Source: Cercis canadensis
Lineage: Eukaryota; Streptophyta; Magnoliopsida; Fabales; Fabaceae
Assembly: GCA_003255065.1 (NCBI GenBank)
Contig: QAOA01008727.1
Span: forward strand, 1 to 64,000
Direction of reading: 5' to 3'
Length of the DNA stretch: 64,000 nt
Shown: piece after piece, positions 10,719 through 21,230 of the stretch
Position numbering within the stretch: position 1 is the stretch's first letter
How the letters are laid out: the number at the start of each line of letters is the position of its first letter
Notes under the pieces: generated by a model
Told to the model about the DNA's origin: nothing
The model's database searches: none
What the model saw: only the letters and a program-made list of their open reading frames with translations
Translations under genes and position numbers: made by a program

Positions 10719-12428
10719 AAGTGCAAGGATCCAGGAACTTTCACAATCCCCTGTGTTATAGGCAATTCCAAGTTCGAGCATGCCATGCTAGATCTAGGTG
10801 TTTCTATCAATGTCATGCATATGTCTGTTTTCAGTTCCCTCGGGCTTGGACCCTTGAATGCCACAGGAGTTGTGATACAGTTAGCCAATAGGAGCAGTGC
10901 TTATCCAGCTGGATTGATTGAAGATGTGCTGGTCAGAGTTGATGAGCTTATTTTTCCAACAGATTTCTACATTCTGGAGATGGAAAGACAGTCACAATCC
11001 AGCAAGACTCCATTCATTATGGGCAGACCATTCCTCAAGACTGCGCGGACCAAGATTGATGTGTATGTGGGAACTCTATCCATGGAGTTTGGCGATTCTG
11101 TTGTGCAGTTCAACATTTTTGATGCTATGAAGCATCCCATGGATGAGCATGCTGTTTTTCACATTGATGTGATTGATGATTTGGTTGAGGATGTTTACCG
11201 TCATATGTGTGCTGATTTACCTGATTTGGCTGGTTTTGATGATTCTATTCAGTGCCAATCTTGTACTGATTGTGACGGTGATTCTGGCTGTGCTATTTGT
11301 GCTGAGATCTCCACCTTTTTACGTGATGATGACTCTGGTTCCCCAGAGCTGGTAGTAGCTGTTGTTCAGGAGGAGATTCAGTCTACAGAGATTAACATTC
11401 AGCCACCCAGATTACTGCCCTCTGCAGTGCAGCCACCCAAGCTAGAGCTGAAGCCTGTGCCTAAGCATCTAAAGTATGCGTATTTGGCATCTGCAGAGCA
11501 ACTTCTAGTAATTGTGGCTAACAATTTACTTCCTGAGCAAGAGGAAAGATTGCTGTGCATTCTGCGAGAGCATAAGCGAGCCATTGGCTGGACGTTAGCA
11601 GATATTCCTGGCATTAGTCCATCTACATGCATGCATCGCATATTACTTGAAGATGGCGCTAAACCAGTGCGGCAGCCCCAGAGGCGATTAAACCCTCTCA
11701 TCCTGGATGTAGTAAAGAAGGAGGTGACCAAGCTTCTGCAAGCTGGCATCATTTATCCTATATCTGACAGCACTTGGGTGAGCCCAGTGCAGGTCGTTCC
11801 GAAGAAATCCGGGGTTACAGTGGTGGCCAACCAGAACAACGAGTTGCTACCTACCCGAGTGCAGAACAGCTGGCGGGTCTACATCGATTACAGGAGGCTC
11901 AATCAAGCCACCAGGAAGGATCATTACCCCCTGCCGTTCATCGATCAAATGCTGGAGCGGTTAGCTGGGAAATCGCATTACTGCTTCCTGGATGGCTACA
12001 CTGGGTACTTCCAGATTCATATAGCACCAGAGGATCAAGAGAAGACCACTTTTACATGTCCCTTCGGCACGTTTGCTTACCGGCGGATGCCTTTCGGCCT
12101 TTGCAACGCCCCTGGTACCTTCCAGAGGTGCATGGTAAGTATATTCTCTGATTTTTTAGAGGAGTGTATGGAGGTGTTTATGGATGATTTTACTGTTTAT
12201 GGTTCTTCTTTTGATGACTGTCTGAGTAGCTTAGCTAGAGTACTACATCGCTGCATTGAGACTAACCTTGTCTTAAATTTTGAAAAATGTCATTTCATGG
12301 TAGAGCAAGGTATAGTTTTAAGCCATGCAGTTTCTAGAAAGGGGGTTGAGGTAGATCCTGCTAAAATAGATGTCATTACTGCTTTATCTTACCCCACATG
12401 CGTGCGGGAAGTGCGGTCATTCCTTTGA
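10719..12428 (+). pseudogene. pol, protease and reverse transcriptase part
   Basis: It continues the gag frame. The aspartic protease region has the active-site run LDLGVSINVM near 10791, where Ala is usual in place of Val, and a downstream MGRPFLKTAR. The reverse transcriptase spans about 11560-12200, with the RVYIDYRRLNQ block, LDGYTGYFQI, FGLCNAPGTFQRCM and the catalytic FMDD box near 12180. The long frame 10785-12428 is open until TGA at 12426-12428, where the family usually has Gly in a FLGHAGFY-like context. The connection domain continues beyond the stop. Confidence 0.9.
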
Positions 12429-13560
12429 CATGCAGGTTTCTACCGGCACTTTATCAGAGACTTCAGTAAGATAGTCATTCCGCTGTCTAGCCTTCTGCAG
12501 AAAGATATGGAGTTTCTGTTTAACCAAAAGTGCAAGGAAGCTTTCAACCGCCTGAAGCTAGCTCTCACCAGTACCCCTGTCATTTAGCCACCTGATTGGA
12601 CACTCCCATTCGAGCTGATGTGCGACGCTTCGAACTATGCCTTGGGAGCTGTCTTGGCGCAGCGAGTGGCCAAAGTTCCCCATGTGGTTTACTATGCTTC
12701 AAGAACTCTGGATGCTGCTCAAGCGAACTACACAACCACTGAAAAAGAACTTTTATCTATTGTTTTTGCATTAGATAAGTTCAGGTTTTATTTGATAGAT
12801 TATAAGGTTATGGTGTTTTCAGATCATACAGCTCTGAAGTATCTCTTAAAGAAACCGGATGCCAAGCCACGGCTGATTAGGTGGATGCTGCTACTTCAAG
12901 AGTTTGATGTGGAGATCCGAGACAAGAGTGGAGCAGAGAACCTGGTTGCTGACCACCTCAGCCGCATAGAGCGAGATCCTGATCCACTGCCCATTCAGTA
13001 TTCCTTTCCTGACGAGCAGCTATTAGGGCTGCATGGTGAGTTTCCATGGTATGCAGATCTTGTCAATTATCTAGCTGCCCATGCTTTGCCCTCACACCTC
13101 ACACGTGCCCAAATAGACAAATTAAAGAGTGAGGCAAAATATTATGTGTGGGATGATCCCTATCTCTGGAAATTTTGTAGTGATCAAATCATTAGGAGAT
13201 GTGTGCTTGATAATGAGTTTCAGTCTGTTCTTAGCTTTTGCCATACCCTTGCATGTGGTGGACATTTTGGTCCTCAACGGACGGCTAGAAAGGTCTTAGA
13301 CTCTGGATTGTATTGGGTCACTTTATTTAGGGATGCACATATATTTTGTAAATCTTGTGAACAATGTCAGAGAACCGGGAACATTTCCCATAGGCATGAG
13401 ATGCCCCAGCAGCCTTTACTATTCTGTGAGATTTTTGATGTCTGGGGTATTGACTTTATGGGACCTTTTCCTGTTTCTTTCAGTTTTGTTTACATCTTAC
13501 TTGCTGTGGATTATGTGTCTAAGTGGGTGGAGGCGAAAGCCACCCGTACTGATGATTCTA

Positions 13561-14166
13561 AAGTTGTTGTGGATTTTGTTAGATCAAACATTTTCTGTAG
13601 ATTTGGCATTCCTAGGGCCATCATCAGTAATCAGGGTTCACATTTCTGCAACTGGACCATGGCGGCTTTAATGAAGAAATATGGTGTCATGCATAAGTTT
13701 TCCACCCCTTACTACCCTTAGACCAATGGGCAAGCTGAAGTCTCCAACAGGGAGATCAAGCGTATCTTGGAGAAGATTGTCCAACCTAATTGGAAGGACT
13801 GGAGTTTGCGACTCGATGATGCTCTGTGGGCATACCAGACTGCTTTCAAGACACCTATTGGGTAAGTTGTTGTGGATTTTGTTAGATTAAACATTTTCTG
13901 CAGATTTGGTATTCCTAGGCCCATCATCAGTGATTAGGGTTCACATTTCTGCAACCGGACCATGGCGGCTTTAATGAAGAAATATGGCGTCATGCATAAG
14001 GTTTCCACCCCTTACCACCCTCAGACCAATGGGCAAGCTGAAGTCTCCAACAGGGAAATCAAGCGTATCTTGGAGAAGACTGTCCAACCTAATCGGAAGG
14101 ACTGGAGTTTGCGACTCGAGGATGCTCTGTGGGCATACCGGACTGCTTTCAAGACACCTATTGGGA
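13561..14166 (+). repeat. 303-bp tandem duplication in the integrase core
   Basis: Copy 1 is 13561-13863 and copy 2 is 13864-14166, both starting AAGTTGTTGTGGATTTTGTT and ending AAGACACCTATTGG. The 303 bases keep frame, so 101 residues including the second catalytic Asp and the Glu occur twice. Each copy has its own CAG-to-TAG type stop. Confidence 0.92.
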
Positions 14167-14563
14167 TGTCTCCCTACCGGATAGTTTTTGGCAAAGCCTG
14201 CCACCTTCCAGTGGAGCTTGAGCACAAGGCCTATTGGGCGGTCAAGCAGTGCAACCTTGATTTGAGCCAAGCCGGGTCCCAAAGAAAGCTTCACCTCTAA
14301 GAGCTTGAGGAGCTCCGTTTGGATGCTTATGAGAGCTTCCGCCTTTACAAGGAAAAGACCAAGCGGTTTCATGATAACATGGTGCTGAGGAAGGAGTTCT
14401 CTACTGGCCAGAAAGTTCTCTTGTATAACTCTCACTCAAAGCTCATGCCTGGCAAGCTCCGTTCTCGGTGGCTTGGTCCGTTTATTGTCACCAAGGTTTT
14501 TCCTTATGGTGCAGTGGAGATAGCGAGTGAGTCCACTTGCAAGGCTTTCAAAGTGAATGGGCA

Positions 14564-14598
14564 AGCGGAGTTCGGTAAAATACTCCCGCGAGTCCTCC
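14564..14598. other. 35-base patch equal to the unreversed complement of 15721-15755
   Basis: Within the 492-bp duplication the two copies are nearly identical except here. Copy 1 reads AGCGGAGTTCGG and so on; copy 2 reads TCGCCTCAAGCC and so on. Over exactly 35 positions every base of copy 1 is the Watson-Crick partner of the same position in copy 2, in the same direction. Bases on both sides (GCA before, ACATAG after) are identical in the two copies. Copy 2 keeps the family-like HRLKPFYEG coding sequence; copy 1 does not. Confidence 0.95.
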
Positions 14599-14645
14599 AC
14601 ATAGTGGAGAAGGTCCACTTGCACAATGTCATCTACCTCCCCTGA

Positions 14646-15502
14646 TAAGGATGTTTCTTCTCTCTCTTTTACTTTACTTGTCCTTATGTGACTACTTGCT
14701 ATTAATTGTCATCTGTTGCTACTTTTTGAAGTTTTTACATTGAGGACAATGTAAAATTTAAGTGTGGGGGAGGAATTTCTGTATAGTTTAACTGATTTAT
14801 TGTTTTCTGTTTAGTTGATTAGGTTAGTTGATTAGTTTAGTTGATTACTTTACTATTTCTGTAAATTTGTTGTTTTCTGTTTTAATTTTTTCTGTTTGTT
14901 GTTCTTGCTGTTTTTTTTTCTGCTTTTGTTGTCATTTTTCTGTTTTAATTACCCTTCAATGATGTTATAGAATTTGTAAAGTTGTAAGTTTAAAGTAATT
15001 ACATTTCAATGTTCATAGCATGATTGAATAACTTGTGTTCCATCCTTAATTTTACATGCTTGGTTTTAGATGTTGGATTGATGATTAAGTTTGATAGATA
15101 CATGCCTTGTGAGTTTTGAGCCTTTTGATGAATGGATTTGGCATTTGTGCCATTCTTTTTCCTTCTTGTGTGATTTCACTCATGGAATTTGTTAACTCTA
15201 GAACTTGCTTGATTCTTTTTTAGGCTAAATTTTCATTTGCATACATGAACATGATTGAGGCATTCTTTCTTAATTTAACCACTTTGCCAAATAGCCAACT
15301 TTGTATTATTTCCCTTTGATTACCCCCATTGAGCCTATTTGCCTATCTTTGATCTTATCTTAGCTCATTATATGCCTATGTACAAAATACCATGTTGTTA
15401 CCTTACCTTAGGGAATGAGAGAGCATTGGTTCATTGTCTTGGAGGAGCTCTTATGCTTGTGGGTAATTAATAATACAAGTGTGGAGGTTGTGAATTCTAA
15501 TG
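14646..15502 (+). other. non-coding region after pol
   Basis: T-rich sequence holds the purine-rich AGTGTGGGGGAGGA at 14761-14774, seen after pol in many plant gypsy elements, then repeated GTTGATTAG motifs near 14816-14846. The rest (about 14850-15500) has no ORF or feature I recognise. Confidence 0.6.
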
Positions 15503-15802
15503 TACAAGGAAAAGACCAAGCGGTTTCATGATAACATGGTGCTGAGGAAGGAGTTCTTTACTGGCCAGAAAGTCCTCTTGTATAACTCTCGCTTAAAGCT
15601 CATGTCTGGCAAGCTCCGTTCTCGGTGGCTTGGTCCGTTTATGGTCACCAAGGTTTTTCCTTATGGTGCAGTGGAGATAGCGAGTGAGTCCACTAGCAAG
15701 GCTTTCAAGTTGAACGAGCATCGCCTCAAGCCATTTTATGAGGGCGCTCAGGAGGACATAGTGGAGGAGGTCCACTTGCACGATGCCATCTACCTCCCCT
15801 GA
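15503..15802 (+). pseudogene. second copy of the pol C-terminal end
   Basis: A frame open from 15500 to 15802 encodes the end of pol, beginning within [11 protein letters not shown], with the GPF module ([14 protein letters not shown]) and the tail HRLKPFYEG. This tail looks like the undamaged family version, unlike the first copy. It has no integrase core upstream, so it is a duplicated fragment rather than a gene. Confidence 0.85.
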
Positions 15803-15995
15803 TAAGGATGTTTCTTCTCTCTCTTTTACTTTACTTGTCCTTATGTGACTACTTGCTATTAATTGTCATCTGTTGCTACTTTTTGAAGTTTTTACATTGA
15901 GGATAATGTAAAATTTAAGTATGGAGGAGGGATTTCTGTATAGTTTAACTGCTTTATTGTTTTCTGTTTAGTTGATTAGGTTAGTTGATTAGTTA

Positions 15996-18836
15996 AACAT
16001 GAGCAACATGGGGGGCGCTACGTGAACTAATCCACGTGATGTGAAGATACCACGACATGTAATCAAGTGCAACGCCTAAGCCTAGAGTCGGAATAGCTAA
16101 GCTCAGTAGTCGATTATTCCACAGCCGATAGTATTGTAAATGTTCGATTGTCCAATCTGTATCCGACTTCCCCCTAATAGTACATGTTTCCAACTCATCA
16201 TCATAATCGGGGGCAGGAGCCGGAATGGCTTGCAGCCCGCCAAACTGACGCATAACTCTATCTGGGTAATGTCCCTCTATCACATTAAATGAACAGAGGG
16301 GCACTCGAGCAGTCCATATCTGTCGTCCTGCAGTACAAAACTCTGGCAACTGGAAGTTTAAGTACGGCTGCCACACAACCTGTAGATTAAGAAAATATTA
16401 ATTACAAATTGTAGGCGTGCCAATTCTATATTTACTTAATAATAATATAATACTAAATATTTTGGATTCACTCACCTGATCATTGATGAACACATTTTTT
16501 ATACAATAGTTATCCCTCATACTTAGTCTTTTAAACCTCTTTTAGGCTGAATTGAGTAGACTTGGACCTCATTTGATGACCTTGGATCCATTTGTGCTTA
16601 ATTGCAATTTCCAGCAATACTGAGTATTTTATGCTGTCTCTGTGTTTCGTGCATATCTTGAGTTCTGAATGTCTAAAAATTCCGAGTCATACCTTGTAGG
16701 AAAGCTGAGAGAATTGTCTACAACTTTCTTTCAAGGCTCCAAAGCCAATTCGGACGTCCAGAAGGACATATACAGTCTGGAAGCCAGAGAAGACATGTTG
16801 TCGCAAGATCCTGACCTACATGCAGTGTTTGGGCCATAACTTGAGTTGTGGATGTCATATGGACTTGAAACTTGTACCATTGGAAATCTAATAGACAGAG
16901 CTTCAATTTTTATGAAGACCGGTTCACCATATTTTATATTGAAGATGGTCTTATTTGCGGTCAAAGTTGGCTGATAGTTCCAGACACCTATTGGCACTTA
17001 AATGGGTCTAACTTCCTCATGACAAGTCCAAATGGGCCCAAACCAAAGCCCAATTAAAGCTAAGGCCCATGGGAACAAGTGTGCCCTAAGGGCAATTTGG
17101 GTGTGCATGTAATTTTGGAGGTCTATATCAGCACAAAGGGGCAGCCAAAATTGATATCAAGTCACTAGATATTTTAGACAGCTTTTGAGCTTTCCTTAGT
17201 CTTTAAGTTTTCTCTTTAGATATTTTGTAAGAACTTGGCTTCTCTTGTTCATGGAGGGCTAATTCATCAAATCAATCCAGGTTTTGGCTGTTCTGATTAT
17301 TGGTTTTGAGATTATGTGTTGTTGTTATTCATTTAGTTGTTAATCAAGTTCTTCAATCCTCTGAAATATTCTGTTTGAATTGCTTAATTCGAATTTGGAT
17401 TTTCATATTCTGTTTGCATGTGATACAAGAGGATTGTATGGTTAATTAATGTTTCTGAGCTTTTGGATGGATTAATTACCTTGGCTGGATCATGGACTTA
17501 GGTAAAACTGGACTTGAATGTTTGCTTAATTCATTTAGTCTTAGTTAAAACCGAATTCTGGTTGCTTAACCAGTGGACATCCATAGAACATTGAGAGGCT
17601 TCTTGATATGTTTTAAAGGCCAAGAACATGGTTAATAATTGAATGGATCATTGGAAATCAAGGATGGACTAAAATCAGAATCAGTTAAGACTTGGATTGG
17701 TTGTTTTCCCTAAAACTTTACCACTTACAATTAATTTCTGTCAAACACTTGAACAAACAAAACCCCCCTGTTGATATGGTTCTTAATATGATTCACTAAA
17801 TAGAACAATCCTTAGGTTCGACTTAGGGCTGCCTTATGCTACAAGTAGCTTAGGTAACTGACCTTAAACTTTAACTAATTTGAGGAGCCTCGGCAGCTCA
17901 TCAATCATCGTCAAGGCGATCAAACTGGACCCGATAACCCACATGGTTCCTGTTGAACCCGAATATGTGGTCATAACTTAGAGGAGGTCCCCACCTAATA
18001 TATTATTTCAAATTATAATTAGATCTAGTTACAAATAATTATGTATTTATAAATTTCTTATTAATTACACTGACCTGGCGGCGACTGGTTCGAAAAAAGG
18101 CACAGGGGCAGCTCGGGGGGACGGAGACACTGTAGGGAATCTCTCATAGGCCCATGCCTGTAGCAGGACTAAGCACCCTCCAACGTCCATGTTACGATCA
18201 AGAGCAAAATTGCACAGATGTCGGTACAACTTCCCAAGTATAGCTGCACCCCAACTACGTCTGCCAGCTCAGTCAAAGTCCTCTAATAGTTTCAAGTACA
18301 TGAGGTAAACATAATAAGCTAATCAACTGCAAAATATATGCCCTCACATAATACTCTAGTATACGATGCAACGCATCATGTGGACATACACGGAATGTAG
18401 CCTTCAACCAGGACAATCGAACTCGGGATCCAGAAATGGCATTCTGGGGAGGCACCACTCCTATTAAACGTCTAACCTCGTCAAGCCATGCCGGATGGAA
18501 GCTCCTCCCACCAACAACAGTGCCATCAACACGCAGCTCTAATAATATCTCGACGTCTTGCAGAGTAACTGTACACTCTCCGAAGGGCATATGGAACGTA
18601 TGTGTCTCTGGACGCCAACGCTCCACTAATGCAGGTAAGAAATTGATGTCTAACTGCATAGGCTTTATATGATATACATCACCAAATCCTGCTCTATGCA
18701 AATATGGGATCAATCTCGGATTTGGGGGATCAATCCTATGAGTACAAGGGCGAATCAATCTCGGTCCCGAACATAAACAAATATAACATTTATTAAAATA
18801 ATAAATAGAGTTTAAACAAACAACTATAAAATTCAT
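15996..18836 (-). pseudogene. PMD gene, right copy with N-terminal part
   Basis: Reading leftwards: the N-terminal exon (about 18075-18769, ATG at 18836 only a possible start) carries the diagnostic PMD start (LIPYLHRAGFGDVY, ALVERWRPETHTFHMPFGE, TVTLQDVEILL, VDGTVVGG), then RVRLSWLKATFR and WGAAILGKLYRHL. Intron 17995-18074; exon 17904-17994 plus 16476-16483, split by the solo LTR; intron 16380-16475; exon 15996-16379 with VWQPYLNFQLP and RQFGGLQAIP. PMD proteins such as MAIN/MAIL1 act in the nucleus in silencing and gene regulation; many relatives are carried by transposons, as this one may be. A frameshift near 18320 and a TGA near 18271 disable it. The part 15996-18525 is duplicated at 5534-8063. 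Confidence 0.88.
16484..17903 (+). mobile_element. solo LTR, right copy
   Basis: The same 1,420-bp LTR as at 6022-7441, with the same ATCAT duplication (16479-16483 and 17904-17908). Since both copies share the insertion and its target duplication, the LTR entered the PMD gene before the 2,530-bp block was duplicated. Confidence 0.85.
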
Positions 18837-18839
18837 GGC

Positions 18840-20040
18840 ATTAAACCCACACCTTATTTATTTTTTGAATCCTAAACCCCAAATAATAAACCTCATATCC
18901 TAATCCTTAAATTTTAACTCAAACTCTAAATCCTAATCTTTAATCTTAAACCCCATACCCTTATCTCCAAACCCTAATCCTCAAACTCCTAAAACCAATC
19001 CAAAAACTTAAACCCAAAACCCATTTCTTTGGACCATAATCCTAAAACCCCTAAAACCAATCCCAGAACTTTAACCTAAAACCCTAACCCTAACCGTAAG
19101 TTCTAAAACCTAACACTTAAAGACCAAACCCTAAATTTTAAATTCAAAAATCTTAACCCAAAACCCATATCTCCTAATCATAAACCTAAACCCTCATTTC
19201 TAAAGCCTAATCGTGAAAACCCTAAACCCAACACCAAAAATACATAACTTAAACCCTAAACCCTAATCCCCAAAACCAAACTCCAAACCCTATCCTTTGA
19301 ACCCTAATTTCCAAACCCTAAATCTCAAATAATAAACCTCAAACTCTAATCTTTTTATTATAATCTCAATTTCAAAACTCTAATCTCTTAACCCTAAATC
19401 ATAAACCCTAAACCACAATCCTCAAATGCTAAACCCTAACCCAAAATGCTAATCTATGAACCTCAACTGTAAAAATCCTAAACCCAAGTCGTAAAAACCC
19501 TAATATCAAACCCTAAACTTTAAAATCAAAATCCTAACCCTAAACACCAAACTAACAAAATTAGTTCCCTAAACCCCAAAATTTATCCCTTAACCCTAAA
19601 TCTTAATATTTAAACTACAAACCCCAAACTCTATTCTTAAACTCAAAAACCTAACTCCAAATCACAAAACCCAAAATGGTATACTATAACTCAAAACCTT
19701 ATTATTCGAACCCTAAACCTCAAATAATAAACCTCAAACCCTAATCCCTTAATTCTAATCTCAAACTTCAACCCTTAACCTTTAAACTATAAATCCTAAA
19801 CCTTAAACCCCATTGCTCAAATGCTAAACCCTAATCNNNNNNNNNNNNNNNNNNNNNNNNNNNNNNNNNNNNNNNNNNNNNNNNNNNNNNNNAAATTAAA
19901 TACCCAAATCTTAAACCCTAATCCCTTAACTTAAAACCTAAAATCCCAAAACCTAATTTTCAAACCCTCAATCTTAATCTAAAATCTCAATCCTTAAATT
20001 ATAAACAATAAAGTTTAACCAAAAACTTTAAACTCTAAAT
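18840..20040 (-). repeat. degenerate telomere-like array, CCCTAAA strand
   Basis: About 1.2 kb of variants of the plant telomere repeat: CCCTAAA, CCCTAAT, CCTAAACC and AACCCTAACCCTAACC near 19077, mixed with drifted units. Its strand is opposite to that of the array at 28090-58170. A 56-N gap lies inside. Too degenerate to be a working telomere. Confidence 0.85.
19837..19892. other. assembly gap, 56 N
   Basis: A run of 56 unknown bases inside the CCCTAAA array, as expected where short repeats stop an assembly. Confidence 1.
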
Positions 20041-20640
20041 CACAAATTTAATAATACTATTTTGCTAATTTAATAATTCATAATAACAAATTTAAATTAA
20101 CTCATTTATTTATAAAATTGAACAATAACTGCTAAAAACATAAATTAATAATTTAATTAAATAAATTTAATATATACTACTATAATATTAAAATAATTAA
20201 AAAAAAACAAAAATTTAACTGTAAACAACACTAACATAAATTAAGACAAATATCTAAACTAAAATCTAAACTAATCATTAAACTCTATTAGATTAATGTG
20301 TTACAAAAAAAATGAATAAATAATTAAAACATATTGCTAACAGTGTAAATTTAACAAATATGAACTTAAAAATTAAATTTAAATTTATTAACCTCATTGT
20401 TCCATATTTGATTAGAAATATGCATCAATTGTAATGTTAAGACAGATGAATATATTGGTCCCGGTGTAATTTCTCCATGACTGGCCATTTTTTAAAGTGC
20501 AAAGTCAAAATAAAAATGTGAGATGAAAATATAAAACAGAAGATGAGAAATAGGAGATGAAAATAAAAATGTGAGATGAAAATATAAAACAAAGGATGAG
20601 AAATGGGAGATGTGAGGAAGAAGAGTGGACGTTGGGAGAA
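20041..20640. other. AT-rich stretch without genes
   Basis: Strongly AT-rich, with many TTTAAT/AATAAA runs. A 53-bp tandem duplication starts near 20507 and near 20560 (AAAATAAAAATGTGAGATG). I see no coding sequence. Confidence 0.7.
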
Positions 20641-20670
20641 TGAAGCTTCAGAGTGTGAGAGGAGAATGGA

Positions 20671-20693
20671 GGGGGGGGGGGGGGGGGGGGGGN
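20671..20693. repeat. poly-G run ending in an unknown base
   Basis: Twenty-two G followed by N at 20693, then GCGGGGG. It is a homopolymer of uncertain length and a weak point of the assembly. Confidence 0.95.
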
Positions 20694-20698
20694 GCGGG

Positions 20699-21130
20699 GG
20701 CAGCCAAGTCAACATTTCTAACACTCTTAGGGAATGCAAGAAACGCTTTAGCGTTTCCTATTGTAGAACATTGTTTTAAACTGCGTTTCATGAAGCAAAA
20801 CGCCAACCCATTCAGTGTTTTATATAGAAAACGCAGTTTCCTTTTTCTACCATTTCGCCCACGCAGAAGCATTTTTTGGGTTAAAACGCAGTTCAAGGGG
20901 GGGGCAGCCAAGTCAACATTTCTAACACTCCTAGGGAATGCAAGAAACGCTTTAGCGTTTCCTATTGTAGAACATGGTTTTAAACTGTGTTTCATGAAGC
21001 AAAACATCAACCCATTCAGTGTTTTATATAGAAAACGCATTTTCTGCCATTTCGCCCACGCAGAAGCATTTTTTGGGTTAAAACGCAGTTCAATTCAACG
21101 GTTTATGATAGAGACGCTTAGCGTTTTGTA
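20699..21130. repeat. AAACGC palindrome module, about 204-bp tandem duplication
   Basis: Copy 1 starts at 20701 (CAGCCAAGTCAACATTTC) and copy 2 at 20905. Each copy carries GAAACGCTTTAGCGTTTC, an 8-base stem with a 2-base loop, and further pairs of GCGTTT and AAACGC. A last GACGCTTAGCGTTTT lies at about 21112. The density of the AAACGC/GCGTTT motif suggests a small non-autonomous transposon or its end, but no target duplication was found. Confidence 0.65.
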
Positions 21131-21230
21131 GCAAAAAAAAAACTAACCCATTTCAGTAAAATGTTTCAAAACTATCCTATATTCGTAATCATTTTATTAA
21201 ACAGTATTATTACTGTAAATTTCCCCTAGT

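Larger units (their letters stand above)
12429..14645 (+). pseudogene. pol, RNase H and integrase part
   Basis: RNase H begins at about 12612 ([14 protein letters not shown]), with TTEKELL and a DHTALKYLL block. The integrase zinc finger follows near 13230-13380 (H..CGGH, CKSCEQC). The catalytic core has Asp in WGIDFMGPF, but the second Asp is Asn in copy 1 (IISNQGSHF) and Asp followed by a stop in copy 2; the Glu lies in [11 protein letters not shown]. The core holds a 303-bp in-frame tandem duplication. The C-terminal GPF module ([14 protein letters not shown]) is near 14470. In-frame stops are at 12585-12587, 13719-13721, 13935-13937 and 14298-14300. The 3' coding part contains the 35-base complement patch. 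Confidence 0.88.
14346..15994 (+). repeat. 492-bp direct duplication of the gypsy 3' end, with 665-bp spacer
   Basis: Copies are 14346-14837 and 15503-15994 at a constant offset of 1,157. Both start TACAAGGAAAAGACCAAGCGG and include the end of pol and the purine-rich run (GTGTGGGGGAGG near 14762, changed to GTATGGAGGAGG near 15920). The second copy ends at the border with the right PMD block. Confidence 0.9.
8064..15995 (+). mobile_element. Athila-like Ty3/gypsy retrotransposon core, without LTRs
   Basis: Gag and pol domains are in the order gag, protease, RT, RNase H, integrase, as in Ty3/gypsy. The gag zinc knuckle (CGICACPSHPTDAC) and the FMDD RT box are typical of the Athila lineage. There is no chromodomain and no recognisable LTR or primer-binding site at either border; both borders abut the two PMD blocks. 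The leader 8064-8677 is T-rich. The element is dead: in-frame stops, an 88-bp frameshifting duplication in gag, a 303-bp duplication in integrase and a duplicated 3' end. Confidence 0.85.

Noticed and set aside
13718-14435. Antisense ORFs of 69 and 154 residues in the integrase region
   Set aside because: They are shadows of the pol frame on the plus strand.
5534-18525. The two 2,530-bp PMD blocks as LTRs of the gypsy core
   Set aside because: They encode PMD exons with splice sites, the right block continues as the same gene, there is no primer-binding site after 8063, no polypurine tract directly before 15996, and no 5-bp target duplication outside the pair.
20625-21131. 168-residue ORF across the AAACGC module
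   Set aside because: The frame stays open only because the 204-bp unit is a multiple of 3. It crosses a poly-G run with an N, and the peptide has no family features.
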